A stretch of DNA of 64,000 nt from Linnemannia schmuckeri (lineage: Eukaryota; Mortierellomycota; Mortierellomycetes; Mortierellales; Mortierellaceae): contig JANATG010000013.1 of the NCBI GenBank assembly GCA_029449235.1, positions 868,001 to 932,000 of the forward strand. Direction: 5' to 3'. A program made the position numbers and the translations under genes. Shown here piece by piece: positions 37,401 through 47,150 of this stretch (position 1 is the stretch's first letter; each line of letters opens with the position of its first letter). The notes beneath the pieces are model-generated. The model ran no database searches. It saw only the letters and a program-made list of their open reading frames with translations, and had not been told where the DNA came from.

Positions 37401-38034
37401 AGCTATGGAGCTGGCACAGATGAGCGTACAGGCGATGTGGGATCGAGATTCACCCCTGAAGCAGATCCCCTACATGACCAACGAGCGTGTGAAGCGTTGT
37501 GAGGCCAAGGGAGTCGAGTCTGTGTTCGATATCCAGGATCTGGAGGACAAGGATCGTGATGCGGCTCTTCAGGTGGACGAGCGCCAGATGCGTGCTATAG
37601 CAGCATTCGTTAACCGGTACCCCAGCATTGAGGTGGAGTATGGCATTGAGGATGAGAATGATATCAAGGCAGGTCAACCTGTTGTGATTGAGGTTCAGCT
37701 GGATCGTGATGGCGACGAGGATGATGGCGAGTTGAGCAGCGTACCGGCACCATTCTTCCCCGGAAAGAAGGACGAGGGCTGGTGGATTGTTGTCGGCGAC
37801 CCCTCGACCAAAACACTGTTGGCCATCAAGAGGATTACGTTGCAGCGCAAGCTGAGAGTGAAGCTGGAGTTTGTGTGCCCCCGTGCGGGTAACCAGACGT
37901 ACAAGCTGTACACGATGTGCGACAGTTTCCTTGGATGCGATCAGGAGTTTGATCTTGAGCTGGAGGTTGGCGAGGCTGAAGAGGACAGCGACGAGGAGGA
38001 TGAGGAGGACTCTGACGTTGAGATGCAGGAGTAA
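31468..38034 (+). CDS. BRR2: U5 snRNP RNA helicase Brr2 (SNRNP200)
   Basis: Ski2-like RNA helicase that unwinds U4/U6 to activate the spliceosome. It is 2,188 residues in one uninterrupted exon, the usual family length. The N-terminus has an acidic stretch (EEEEEEDIYSLHSE) and the plug/PWI-like region. Cassette 1 has Walker A APTGAGKTN (about residue 531), DEIH (about 644), SATLPNY, and the motif VI region LQMLGRAGRPQFDE, then a Sec63 unit. Cassette 2 has APTGSGKT (about 1382), DELH (about 1491) and LQMMGRACRPQ, then a second Sec63 unit. In cassette 2 motif III is STSLANA rather than SAT, consistent with the inactive, regulatory C-terminal cassette of Brr2. The tail is acidic. The absence of introns over 6.5 kb contrasts with its intron-rich neighbours. 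Confidence 0.98.
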   Translation: MADKVAKDQQYQYALNSNLVLHSNRSDNPRRGNEPTGEAESLYGRIDPKEFGSRAMRDTAKVDEAKKKKSEPTEKDLERRKKRAEDKALRSAYGYSSVLAATEDRESGGYRPRTRETRQTYELILTFVQRYLGDVAHDIVRSAGDIVLEILHTDTLKDFDKKKGVEEVLGPVDSDQFSVLLNLGKKITDYAPGTEETSAVGQDGEVKNVGDIDEQYGVAVVFDEEEEEEDIYSLHSESEHEDEDTGLDTAQDVVVGGAGKANQEEEEAMEVDEDVAVRVGATEAKVDTSKKLQPHQVDAYWLQRFIATFYKDEIVAQEKTDAAMEIIASETINMRDCENELMALFDYDKFELVSMLTRNREVIVWCTRLGKASEQERAEIEGKMREIGLDWIIKDLGHQTGKKSDLRRRGAGQAPTAAGPTAVLPKEKGPAPTTSAPRQLIDLESMAFAQGSHLMSNKSVHVPEGSFRRQKKGYEEVHVPQPKKPTTDRPLKGKDELPAWIQDCFPHGLNQIQTAVYDVAYGSDENMLLCAPTGAGKTNCAMLTVLNEIEKHRDPETGVIDKDNFKVVYIAPMKALVQEMVENFGKRLAPFGLSVQELTGDRQMNKQQIAETQMIVTTPEKWDIITRKATDRSYTNLVRLIIIDEIHLLHDDRGPVLESIVARTLRHMEQSQELIRLVGLSATLPNYIDVATFLRVDTNRGMFHFDGTWRPCPLKQEFIGITEKKAIKRFQVMNEVTYEKVMEHVVQPEGDQVLIFVHSRKETAKTAQAIRDMALEKDTIAHFARPDGGAREILLSEAEQASDPALKDILPYGFATHHAGMTRPDREAVEELFMAGHIKVLVSTATLAWGVNLPAHTVIIKGTQVYSPEKGRWAELSPQDVLQMLGRAGRPQFDEFGEGIIITNHSELQYYLSLMNQQLPIESQFVTKLADNLNAEIVLGTIKNRDEAVQWLGYTYLYVRMLRNPSLYGVSPDDLDDDPYLQKKRVDIIHSAATILDKCNMIKYDKRTGKFQGTELGRIASHYYVSHNSMATYNQHLKPMMSHIELFRVFSLSDEFKYIPVREEEKAELQKWLEQVPVPVKESIEEPTAKINVLLQSYISQLKLEGFALVSDMVYVTQSSGRILRAIFEICLRRGWAQLTRKALDLCKMVEKRQWLSMTPLRQFKGINPELIKKIERKEFEWVRYFDLSSQEIGELVGVPKAGKLLERYVHEFPKLDLQSHVQPLTRSILKVELTITPDFKWDEKVHGTAEAFWILVEDVDGEMILHQESFILKQQYAEEEHLMTFTVPLFDPLPPNYFVSIVSDRWLHSETRFPISFKHLILPEKYPPHTELLDLQPLPVTALRNREFEEIFSQTLSKFNPIQTQTFNTLYTLDDNVFVGAPTGSGKTICAEFAMMRQWNKKPVKGVRGRIVYIAPHQEVVDARRQEWHAKFGDVQGGKTILSLTGETSADLKILERGDVILATPGQWDVISRRWKQRKNVQTVQLFIADELHMIGGDIGPTYEVIVSRMRYIASQVESKIRIVALSTSLANARDLGEWIGATSHSVFNFHPMVRPLPLDVHIQSYTIPHFASWMIAMAKPTYTAITAHSSEKPAIVFVPSRKQCRLTVTELLILCAADDTPKRFLHCEEDVLKAHLEHVQDSALASALEYGIGFFHEALSKSDKRVVEKLFESGAIQVVVASRDTCWGIPLSSYMVVIMGTQYYDGKDHRYADYPTTDVLQMMGRACRPQEDESSRCVLMCQSNRKEFYKKFLFEALPVESHLDHFLHDHFNAEIVTKTIENKQDAVDYLTWTFLYRRMAQNPNYYNLQGVTHRHLSDHLSELVETTINDLVTSKCIAIEDEMDVSPLNLGMIAAYYNINFSTVELFSSSLTPTTKLKGLLEIISTAAEYESIPIRHHEDQVLKRIYERLPVKLSNVKFNSPHHKANILLQAHFSRTQLPADLASDQALVVGQVIPLLQACVDVISSNGWLPPALAAMELAQMSVQAMWDRDSPLKQIPYMTNERVKRCEAKGVESVFDIQDLEDKDRDAALQVDERQMRAIAAFVNRYPSIEVEYGIEDENDIKAGQPVVIEVQLDRDGDEDDGELSSVPAPFFPGKKDEGWWIVVGDPSTKTLLAIKRITLQRKLRVKLEFVCPRAGNQTYKLYTMCDSFLGCDQEFDLELEVGEAEEDSDEEDEEDSDVEMQE

Positions 38035-38547
38035 TCGGATCTACGAGCTCTATGGACTGTAGTAGGCACTAGTACGAATACACACTTATTTTGATTCTTT
38101 CTGCTATGGTTTGACACGCCCAATGATTTGCTTTGCCGTGCGAAGTCCCGATCAAGGGTAAACCCGCTGCACGTGTGTGACAGGGTCGGGACGGTTTTTT
38201 TGTAGAGCAATCCAACGTGAAAGTTTCGGCTGGAGCACAAGGGAAAAGGAAGGAGGCAAGAGCATAAAAGGGAGTGGCATGTATTGGCGAGAGCGTTTTG
38301 CATTCTTTTCTTTCAGTTTTCACTTCTCTCTCATTCATCTTTCGTTCTTTCACCAACACACGCATACACAACCAGCACTTGCCCTTTATTCCTCTCCCTC
38401 CCCACTCGTCAAAGATACCCCTATTCAGTTCACATCTACACAACCTTGCCGTTCACCCTTGCCACTTTGCCACATACCAGCAACCACAAACAAGTCACCA
38501 GCATCAGTTGAACTAAACAAGGAAAAGAACAAAGAGAACACAGCAAC
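38035..38547 (+). other. Intergenic, BRR2 3' end and promoter of the RING gene
   Basis: 513 nt. The second half is a CT/CA-rich leader running to the ATG at 38548, with CATAAAAGGG near 38264 as a possible TATA-like element. No gene is seen. Confidence 0.55.
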
Positions 38548-40489
38548 ATGCCAGCAGTGACCCCATTGGTACTCTACCGCAAGGCAAACATCGTCCGACT
38601 GGCCAAAGAGATTGTCAGAGGCATCCCTGCCGGACTGGTCATTTCGCTGAATGCCTGGGGTAAGTCTTCCTCGAAACTATTTTTGTTTATTCGCTTTAAC
38701 AAACATTTTTTTCCTGAAAAGGGCATATCGCATCATGTCGTTCCCTTCTGTCTTTTTTTTCGTATTTGCCCCTCCTCTCCCCTTGTATTACATGCAAGAG
38801 AATATAAGGGCCCTTACAAACAATGGTACAGGCTTATTTACCAAACCTTTCTTTTTTTGCTATTGTTTCTTGCTCTTCGATAGCGGTCTCTGCGTGGCTC
38901 AAAGGTAATGAGGATGTTGCATAAATCACCATAAAACACAACAAGATAAAAGGGGATGCAACAAAAAGCGATAAAAACAAAACAAAATCTAAGGTTGATC
39001 TAATTGACTGTAGCATTGCTATTGTCTTTACTGTTGGGAGTTTAGAGCCGCAGGTGTTTCTTTGTCATGGTTCAAGCGAATCTAACCCATACCTTCTTCT
39101 TTGTATCCTTCCGACCTTTGACTCTTACCAGCAACAATCCTTATCAACTCACAACCAAGATGGCTCTTCCGCAAGAAGCGGTGGAGTGAAGGCGAGATGC
39201 GCGCTATCAGCTGTTATTATCTGGTCATTGCCTACATGATGCTCCGCGTCGTCCGTTTGACCTCGACCCTGACCAAACGCCCCGGTCGGCCCTATGGAGA
39301 TTTCTTCCGCAACACACGGCCCATCCTCGGTCAGATCGCCATCTTTTCGATTGCCACGATGTTGATGGACGAATTTGTGATGTTCTATATCCTCCGCAAG
39401 TTTGGACTCGAGAAGCGTCGCATTCTGATCACAGGTCGGCCACTGGACAAGGAGATCGAGGTTACAGACGACGATTGTTGTATCTGTTACGGAGCCATGC
39501 TGGACGATGACGAGGACGGGATGGATCTAAGCGAACACAGCAACAACAACAATGGCAGGCATAGTCATGGAGTAGGAATCAACAAGGACACTGACCATGT
39601 CCTTGAGAACTTTTGTGTCGTCAAGCAGCATGTAGCTCATCGAGGCTGTATTCGCAAATGGTACAATTATGGGCCCAAGGGTTACCGACCCATGGAGGCG
39701 TTCAGGATATTGAGCTGGGGTACAACGATCCACGGAGCTGTTGCAGGAATGAACACGACACGAGCTGTGGGCAATCGAATTGGTCTCGGCTGGTTGATGT
39801 CCCTCCCAACAATAACAGCAACGACGACGACGAGGACTGATCATGGATTTGAATTGAGGGTCCCCCTTGTCCCGACTATTGATGGAGTTGCAGTAACGAC
39901 ACTTCCCGGCAACCCAACAGGTACAATGACAAGGACAACAACAAACAATGCGGACGAGCCAGCCGAGCATGGCCGGATTCATGCAGAGGACCCATTATCT
40001 CCTAATCAACAAACAACGGAACAGTCGCACACACAAACACGGACGCAAACACAAACACAAGCACAGCCGCACACACATCGGCCGGATCAACAGCAACAAC
40101 CCCATCAACAAGAATCGACGCACCCAGCAGATGTCGCAGAACCCGTCCTTCGACCCCTGTTCCCCACCCAACCAACTGAGGAATACAACCGGAACGCGGG
40201 TCGGAAGACCTGCCCGGCCTGTCGTCAACAACTGGTGCTCAACTTTGTCGATCTAGCCAAAGGTCGCAAGGAGATGGGATGGACACAAAAGCTGGTAGAA
40301 TTGGGTCGGGATATGACCAAGTTTTCCGATTGGCGTGGATTGGCGTTGAGGAGCCTTATCACAGCCGGATGGGTTGGAGTCACGATTGTGGGGGGTAAGC
40401 TTCGGATTGTGGCGATGGACAAGGCGATTGTGCGGCATCAAAAGAACCGTGCTCTGGCCACTCTCTCTGCTCTTGCAGAGTCATCTTAG
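38548..40489 (+). CDS. Membrane protein with a split RING finger, function unknown
   Basis: The first exon (38548-38659) and last exon (39132-40489) are clear. Between them lie small exons whose joins I could not settle. One candidate is the 21-nt exon 38884-38904; another spans about 39014-39052. The last exon carries two hydrophobic stretches (ISCYYLVIAYMMLRVV and LGQIAIFSIATMLMDEFVMFYIL). A RING-like cysteine array follows: CCICYG, then FCVVKQHVAHRGC, then CPACRQQL. It is interrupted by a loop of about 180 residues rich in Thr, Gln and His. A C-terminal amphipathic or membrane segment follows (LRSLITAGWVGVTIVGG). Ring spacing suggests a membrane-anchored ubiquitin ligase, but the long loop makes zinc binding and activity uncertain. 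I do not recognise an ortholog. Confidence 0.62.
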
Positions 40490-41117
40490 GTGATGGCGAT
40501 GCTTTAGGAGGTTCTTCTGCTTACATACCTGCTCCTATTCTTCCCGTTCTCTCCCCAACTTTTCTTGCATTAAAAATATTCATGCCTTAAATTCCTTTTT
40601 TGTCCTATATATGCTTGTGGGGTAGAGACGATGAGTATTGGGCACATTGGATAAAACGAGCCTGAAGAGAGGTGTTACTGCTTATACTATTGTAGTAATA
40701 GATTGTACGGTTTAGGAAGACACGGTTACGAGAATACGAGAAAAAGGGGATTCAAGCTGAGTAAGCGTCAATGACGGGTGGGGTTCAGGGACATCTTTTA
40801 TTCTCGATGTGATCCGTGCGCATGGTCCCGCTCCGTACACTCTAAAGCGAAAAATGGAGATGGAAGAATTAAAAAGATGGAAATAAAGGCACGTTACTTT
40901 TACGTAATATATTGCTTGGAAATAAGATGATGCACGATGATTGAGGAGATCTCAGGAACGAAAGGAGAAGAGGCACGCATCTTGAACATTTTTGGCCACG
41001 ACTGCACCAGACGAAGGGTGGGTCCACCATCAGCTCAGGGTACAAAACACAAACAAAGAAGAGGAGGGAGGAATGACAAATATTTTTGCTCTTTTCGACT
41101 CCAAAGAAATACAAAGG

Positions 41118-41145
41118 AAAAAAAAAAAAAAAAAAAAAAAAAAAA
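41118..41145. repeat. Poly-A run (A28)
   Basis: 28 consecutive A in non-coding DNA between the RING gene and the next gene. Confidence 0.9.
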
Positions 41146-41636
41146 CATTCGTGTTTAGGTTTTGGGCGAACCAAGTGAAGAAGTGGGAGGAAGGAAGGAA
41201 AAATTGCTCTCAACCCTAAAGGGCCATGTGTGTGAGAAACACAGAATGAGAGGGATAGAAAGAGATGGATTGGGTTTTGAGTGTGTGAGCAAAGATGATG
41301 CTGTTTGTTAGGCTAATAAAAAAAAAACTTGGCTAATAAGAGGGAGAAGAAGGAGGAAGGAAGGACAAAAAAAAAGATTGATTTGCGAAAATGTCGAAGG
41401 TTGGAACCCTGATATTCAGGTACTGAAAGAAGGAGACGTAGGGTACCAAGGAAACAAGTGTAAGTTAAAACGAAAGCCAGCGTGCGAGTATGTAACATAG
41501 TTATATGAAGAACAATTCGAGTCGACTTGAGGCAATGACTTTTCTCATTTGTCCCTTTTTCCCATTTGTTCATTCGTTCATTCGAACCTCCACTTCCGCC
41601 ACTCTTCCGAGGATATAACTCGAGTCTCTTTCCTTC

Positions 41637-41697
41637 TCCTCCTCTCCTCTTCCTCTCCTCCTCCTCTCCTCCTCCTCTCCTCCTCCTCTCCTCCTCA
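41637..41697. repeat. (CTCCTC)n pyrimidine array
   Basis: Imperfect CTCCTCCTCT array of about 60 nt, 217 nt upstream of the next ATG, probably in its leader or core promoter. Confidence 0.8.
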
Positions 41698-41913
41698 TTC
41701 ACTTCCCTTCCTTTTTTCTCATTCACATTCTCACTCACTTCATGAAACAACAACTCCACTCTTCGAACCAACTTCTACAACTTCCCGCCCCCTTTTTATT
41801 ATTTTGAGACCTTCAACGCATTTTAAAACAACGCAGGATCAACTCCCCGATTTTCGTCCGTCCAGGAACCATCGGTCATTCAGGGACCGTCAATCGAAAA
41901 AGATAATAATAAA

Positions 41914-44429
41914 ATGTCAAAGAGATCTTTCGTCCCCAACTGTATGACGAGCGATGGAACGACATTCTACGCCCATGCAACCTTCAGCGTAGGATCCGGC
42001 AACACCGGCAGAAGCATCGTCATCGCCAAATCAAACTCCAACCCAGCTTCCTTTTACGACGTCACCTGGTCCGTCTATGCAACCGTCCCGGAGGCCGATA
42101 TGGGATACCTCGGAGGAATGAACATCCTAAAGAGCATGCTCTGCAACGTCGACAAGCAAGGTGTCTTCACCATCATTGCCACATCCACAAAGACATCCAT
42201 CAACAGTCCTGAGACCTTGCGCATGGGCGGATATCAGTACACTCCACACGCCGATCCCAAGACCGGAGGTACTTGGACTACCATCCTGATGAAGGACCCT
42301 TACCCGTGGTCCTCATCCGGTGCTGGTGGTCTGGTGTCTGTCCCTGCTGGATCTGCCGGAGGTAAAGATGTATTGATGCATGTCTTTCCGACTTCAAGCA
42401 GTGGGAATGCTATAGGCTTTGGCGTCTTTGATCCACTTACAAAGTCGTTCTCTTTGCAATCCAACTGGACCTTGGTAAGCGCATTGATCTTTTAGGAGAG
42501 TGAGAAATGTGGGCGTTTGCAGGCTGTTGGGTGCGTCTCTTTTTGTGAGTAACAAAAAGTTAAATGTGCAGCTTTTTCATTGATTCAAATACCAAATCAC
42601 TCAACGGAGAACGGATGCATGCCATAGCGCGTGATCTTGGCCGGCGCATAACACAACAAACAAGCAAAAGCAAGACATAAACAGAAGAGTGCATGGACAG
42701 CAAAACAATGCACTGCCTTACCGACCTGTTTGGTTTATTCTTTGCTTATTTTTATCCGTTGAACAAGTAGCCTTCAGCTGGACACCCCTACATTATTGAA
42801 CCGCGCGGGAGCCAGATGCATGTTCTGACGTATAGTGTCATCGGAGGGCGACCTCCTGTCCTCAACAGGATGTCCATTAGTCCAACGGCTGTCCAGCCGA
42901 CTAACGCGTCTATCACGATGACAGACTTTACCCTCCCGGACGGATGCACCTCGATAATTGCAGATCGTCCACAGACTGTCCTGTTTGCCAATACCTTTTA
43001 TTACATGTGTCGAGTAGGTTACGCGTGTGCATGCTTTGTGTTTATTTCTTTTGATACCAAAGAAGCGTATTGTTTTTCTTTAGGGAGGCGTTTTGATTGA
43101 CATGGCTCTGTTTCTATGCTACTCTTTTTTTATCCGACAAACCAGTACTCTAGTAACGCCAACTATTTACTCACGACGGACGGCACAACTACGTTAGGAC
43201 CTCTCAAGACAACAGTCTTTAATTCGTACAACGACCTTTACCCCATCGGGCCCCCCGAAGGGCCGGCTCGCTGGGCCATGATGACCAACTTCTCAGATTA
43301 TGCAGGCGTGGTCCTGTCCGGAGACAAAATAGGAGAGTTTCAAACGACTCCGACCAGGATGATCCTTACAGGCCTGTCTGGAGATGGAGATATTTGGGAC
43401 AGTAGTGATTCTGGCGGCGACGGCGGTGGAAGTGGCATGTCGCCAGGAGTGATTGCGGGCATTGTCGGAGGAGTCATCCTCTTGATCATGTCGACGACCA
43501 GCATCTGTAGGATTTTCAGCAAACGGTCAAAACGCCATCTTGGGTTCAGCCGTCCAACGACTCCTGTCTATGAGGACCCCGACAGTCTGGTGCCCAATAT
43601 TACGGATGTGCCAGAGGCCAAGATGGAGTGCGAAGCTCTGCCTATGGCGCCTGCTACCGCCGCATCGCAGGTTCCATTAGGGACAACAGGAACTGGAGCT
43701 GGAGAAGGGCCTGTCAAGGACAGCGGATCGTCAGTACTACCGCCGCCACTCCTTGCGCCCCGCCCCTTCATGGATGGCAAGATTTCTCAGACAGCACAAC
43801 AGCAACAACCGCCATCTTCACAAGCACCACAGACACAGAACACCTATGAAGATGGATATCAGCAAGGATTCCAGCAGGCGTTACTCGCTTTGAGGAAGGA
43901 GCAGGAACAACAACGACAGACGCATAATCCTCAATTGCTCACCGCCACCCTCCCCCTCCCCAGCCCACAGTCGGCGGCAAGTGCCTGGCCACTTACTTCC
44001 GACAATACGAGCGTAACTTCCAACAGCCCACAGTACTACACACAACCGGGCAACAACCCTCAATACTATCCTCTTCCAGTCCCAGGATCGGTGGCGTACC
44101 AGCAGCAACAACAACAGCTGCTGCAGGGTTATTATCAGATTGGAGTGACGACAGATGATCCCCGTAATCCTCAGGCCTACAACGCGGGTGCTCCCTTGCT
44201 TCCAGTCGCCCCTGGAAGCACGACGTTGTCGTCTCTCCCGGCGTATGTCTCAGGAAGCGCGAGCATGTCGCCTGTTCCTTCGTATGGTACTGGTGGCAGT
44301 ACGCCGTACACGCCACCTAGCGGGCCTCAAGCGTGGACACCCGGATCAACAGACTATACGTCCCCTGTAGTGTTGGGATCTTATCATCATCCTGGAAACC
44401 AGGGACCTAATCCTTCGTACCATCAATGA
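41914..44429 (+). CDS. Single-pass membrane protein with a Gln/Pro-rich cytosolic tail
   Basis: Exons 41914-42474, 42771-43013 and 43146-44429 join in phase 0 to 695 residues. The first 360 or so residues are rich in Gly, Ser, Thr and aromatic residues with short repeating strands (SDGTTFYAHATF, TDGTTTLGPLKT) and look like an extracellular beta-propeller-like domain. A Gly-rich membrane segment (GVIAGIVGGVILLIM, about 367-385) is followed by a basic stop-transfer (SKRSKRH). A tail of about 300 residues, rich in Gln, Pro, Ser and Tyr, includes a QQGFQQALLALRKEQEQQR helix. No signal peptide is visible at the chosen ATG, so an upstream exon may be missing. I recognise the layout from surface proteins of related fungi but know no function. 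Confidence 0.7.
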
Positions 44430-44741
44430 TCAGTGATCAATTCTATCCGTCTCAGATTGTCAAATGTTCTTTTTCATGATAGCATGTATAATACCCATCG
44501 AAAAATAAAGAATTTTGCATTGACTGCGAATATCTGTGGCCCATGGGAATTTTATTTTTTTCTTCTGTTGTCTTCTGTTGCGTTCTGTAGGCGTGGTATG
44601 TGTCACTGGCGTGTCATGATTTTTTACATATATATATTTTCCGCGCTCCCTTTTTTTAGTCTTTACGAACAACGACCAACCCCTTCTTCACAGTTCCCAC
44701 CCGTTCTCACTTACATTCAACTTTCTCTCTGGATCGATACA
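44430..44741 (+). other. Short intergenic spacer before the TatD gene
   Basis: 312 nt. AATAAA at 44504 probably ends the upstream mRNA. CATATATATATTTT at about 44627 may be the TATA element of the TatD gene. An in-frame upstream Met at 44433 is ignored because the translated leader is unlike a protein start. Confidence 0.5.
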
Positions 44742-46865
44742 ATGTGCGGAGCAGGAGGACATGACCATCAAAGCACCACCGATGCTAACAGTAACAACGA
44801 CGACCCACCCGTCCTGGCATTGCCAGCCCATCTCTACGCGCAACTGACAGACGCCCATTGTCACATTCAGGACGACCGCGAAAGTATTCGCACGCTTGTC
44901 GAATCATGGTCGACCTCAACCACCGTCTCGTCCGACGAACCTAGGTCTGGCGTCACACCGCTCCTCACTGGGAAGGTCTGTCTTATGGGCGTTCAACCTT
45001 CCAAGGACTTGGGACTTGTCCCACGTACCACCGAGGACGACCAAGACAACAATAGCAACAGCAAACTTGCAACTCTCGAGGCCAATACGGCCTCACTCTC
45101 TTTAAGCTCCTCGTCGCACTCGTCGTCTTCGACCCCGATTGTGACGGTTAGCTGGAGCGACACTGACGTCCAGGGCGACTGGGACCTGGTTGCCAAGTTG
45201 GCAGAGACTCACCCGGACCGGTTTGTCCCCTGCTTCGGAATCCATCCTTGGTTCACGCACAAGTATATGCCTCTCGAGGGAGGGTACAAGAGAAACACCA
45301 TTGAACTTCGAGGCGTGAGTAACTCCAACAGCAATAACAACAGCAGCAACGCTGACTCATCCGTGGTGGGCGGTGGAGGCGCAGCTTCATCGTCGTCGAC
45401 GTCGGACTCACCTTCATTGTCGTTTTCGTCAGCATTCTTGACGCCCGTCCCTGGTCCCGGGGTCCGACGAGAAGCCTTCTTGGCCATGTCGAAGCAATTG
45501 CAGGAGCAGATGGCCAAGGAGAGTCGTGAGAGAGAAGGCGTTGCTCAGGCGGAGACTACCAACAATAGCATTGACAATAAGGAAGCCGACGCAACCACTT
45601 CGAAGCTGAAGGACTTCACCAAGGAGGAAGAGGAGCCGTCAAGCGAGGAAAAGAATTCGACCCCCATCGATGCCACGATACCCAACGCTGACGACGCACG
45701 GTTCTCACACTACAAGACCGTCCTCAGTCTTCCTGCGTCGGCGTCAGAGTCGTACCTCGCAGACCTTGCCAAGCGTCTGCCAACACCCCGAACCCTCGAG
45801 CCTGCCCTACAAGAGCTGAGACGTCAACTGGAGGCACACCCGCATGCAGTCCTGGGAGAGATTGGTCTGGACAGGACGGCACGTGTTCCCGAACCCTCCT
45901 TTGTTGCGTCGTCATCGACTGAGAAAGAAGTAAGCGAGGAAACGTCCACGACGACAACAACCCCTCAGAAACGGATCACGCTGGCGTTGACGTCAATCCA
46001 ACACCAACTGGACATTGTGCGAGAGCAGCTCAAACTGGCCGCAGCACTGGATCGACCCGTCAGTTTTCATTGTGTACAGGCCTACGGTCACTGGCATGAT
46101 TTCTTGATCCAGGAGGGCCGTCGCCTGCGACAGCTCGAGGCCGATAAGGAGTACCAGATTCAGTTGGCACAAATCCAGGCTTCGGGCGGGACGATACCGT
46201 TTTTGCAGCCTGTTATGAGTCCCACGGGTGGTGTGCGCTTGAGCAAGCGCAGCACTGCGAGACTGAAGCGTGAGGCTAGGGATGCGGCCTGGGAGCGACA
46301 TGTTGCCTCGACGCTGCAGGAGTCGTCGGATGAGGAGGATGATGGGGCAAGTGATTTGGATCAGGAGGAGGATGATAGTGACTCGGAGCGAAAGCCCAAG
46401 ACCAAGGCGACAATGGCTCATAAGGAAAAAGTCGATTCTAACGAGACAACGACGACTCTCACTCCTGCTCCTGAGACGGCACCTAATCCTCTCGCCACAC
46501 CTCAACCAGCAGTACCAACATACGAGCCCGTCCTCCCGCCGAGGCTGTGCATGCACAGTTACGGGGGCTCGGTCGATATGCTTAAGGCGTTCACGAAACT
46601 CGACCACCTACCCGAGATCTACTTCTCATTCTCAATCCTGATCAATGGCCGTCTTCAGGAACGGAAACTCAAGGAGCTGATCCTGGCAGTCCCTGAGGAC
46701 CGACTGTTGATCGAGTCGGACCATCATTCGCATAACTATGTAGACCAGTTATTGGTCGAAATGGTGCTGAAGATTGCTGAGATCCGGAAATGGAGTGTTG
46801 AAGAGACAGTTGAGAGGACTGCTAGGAATTGGCACCGCTTTGTCTATGGCGATGCTGAGCAGTAA
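44742..46865 (+). CDS. TatD-family metal hydrolase (Scn1/YMR262w-like)
   Basis: Amidohydrolase-fold enzyme, probably a metal-dependent nuclease. Single exon, 707 residues, about twice the usual family size. All metal-site positions are visible: the HxH pair (TDAHCHIQ), Glu in VLGEIGLD, His in VSFHCVQAYGHW, His in CMHSYGG, and Asp in LIESDHHSHN. The extra length is in low-complexity inserts. One Asn/Ser/Gly-rich insert follows FGIHPWFTH. Another acidic one (SSDEEDDGASDLDQEEDD) lies between the two halves of the barrel. The closest named relative in my judgement is fission-yeast Scn1, a Cut9-interacting protein, which also has the FHCVQA stretch. The ATG at 44742 sits just before the conserved start; an upstream in-frame extension is non-protein-like. 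The 3' end has been duplicated downstream. Confidence 0.88.
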   Translation: MCGAGGHDHQSTTDANSNNDDPPVLALPAHLYAQLTDAHCHIQDDRESIRTLVESWSTSTTVSSDEPRSGVTPLLTGKVCLMGVQPSKDLGLVPRTTEDDQDNNSNSKLATLEANTASLSLSSSSHSSSSTPIVTVSWSDTDVQGDWDLVAKLAETHPDRFVPCFGIHPWFTHKYMPLEGGYKRNTIELRGVSNSNSNNNSSNADSSVVGGGGAASSSSTSDSPSLSFSSAFLTPVPGPGVRREAFLAMSKQLQEQMAKESREREGVAQAETTNNSIDNKEADATTSKLKDFTKEEEEPSSEEKNSTPIDATIPNADDARFSHYKTVLSLPASASESYLADLAKRLPTPRTLEPALQELRRQLEAHPHAVLGEIGLDRTARVPEPSFVASSSTEKEVSEETSTTTTTPQKRITLALTSIQHQLDIVREQLKLAAALDRPVSFHCVQAYGHWHDFLIQEGRRLRQLEADKEYQIQLAQIQASGGTIPFLQPVMSPTGGVRLSKRSTARLKREARDAAWERHVASTLQESSDEEDDGASDLDQEEDDSDSERKPKTKATMAHKEKVDSNETTTTLTPAPETAPNPLATPQPAVPTYEPVLPPRLCMHSYGGSVDMLKAFTKLDHLPEIYFSFSILINGRLQERKLKELILAVPEDRLLIESDHHSHNYVDQLLVEMVLKIAEIRKWSVEETVERTARNWHRFVYGDAEQ

Positions 46866-46918
46866 CGTATCCTTTTTTCGTGTTGTTTTTTTTGGCTTTT
46901 TAACGTGCTAATAAAGTA
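46866..46918 (+). other. Spacer with TatD 3' end signals
   Basis: Short T-rich stretch followed by GTGCTAATAAAGTAG. The AATAAA there is the likely polyadenylation signal of the TatD gene and is repeated with each downstream copy. Confidence 0.5.
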
Positions 46919-47115
46919 GATGCCATTTATTGAAAGCAACACTGATAACCATGCTGATCATTTGTCGGTCGAGATGATGCCCAAGATTGCCGAGATCCGG
47001 ATATGGAGTGTCGAGGCGCCGATTGAAAGGACTTCTGGGCATTGGCACCGCCTTTTGCTTGCTCGGAATTGGCACCGCCTTTTGTGTATGGCGACACCGA
47101 GCAGTAATCTATTCC
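46919..47115 (+). pseudogene. Tandem copy 1 of the TatD gene 3' end
   Basis: The last 50 codons of the upstream TatD gene recur here. HADHLSVEMMPKIAEIRIWSV corresponds to the parental YVDQLLVEMVLKIAEIRKWSV. The GHWHRLL segment has an internal duplication (LARNWHRLL). The frame is kept up to a stop. No catalytic core is present. Confidence 0.85.
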
Positions 47116-47150
47116 TTGTTTTTTTTTTTGGCTTTTCAAAGTGCTAAAGT

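Larger units (their letters stand above)
40490..41913. other. Intergenic
   Basis: 1.42 kb with an A28 run, purine-rich DNA, and a CTCCT-type pyrimidine array (41637-41697) in the leader of the next gene. No gene is supported. Confidence 0.6.

Noticed and set aside
44433..44741. N-terminal extension of the TatD protein from an upstream in-frame Met
   Set aside because: It is hydrophobic and Phe/Arg-rich, read from the spacer and TATA-like DNA. The ATG at 44742 directly precedes the conserved domain.
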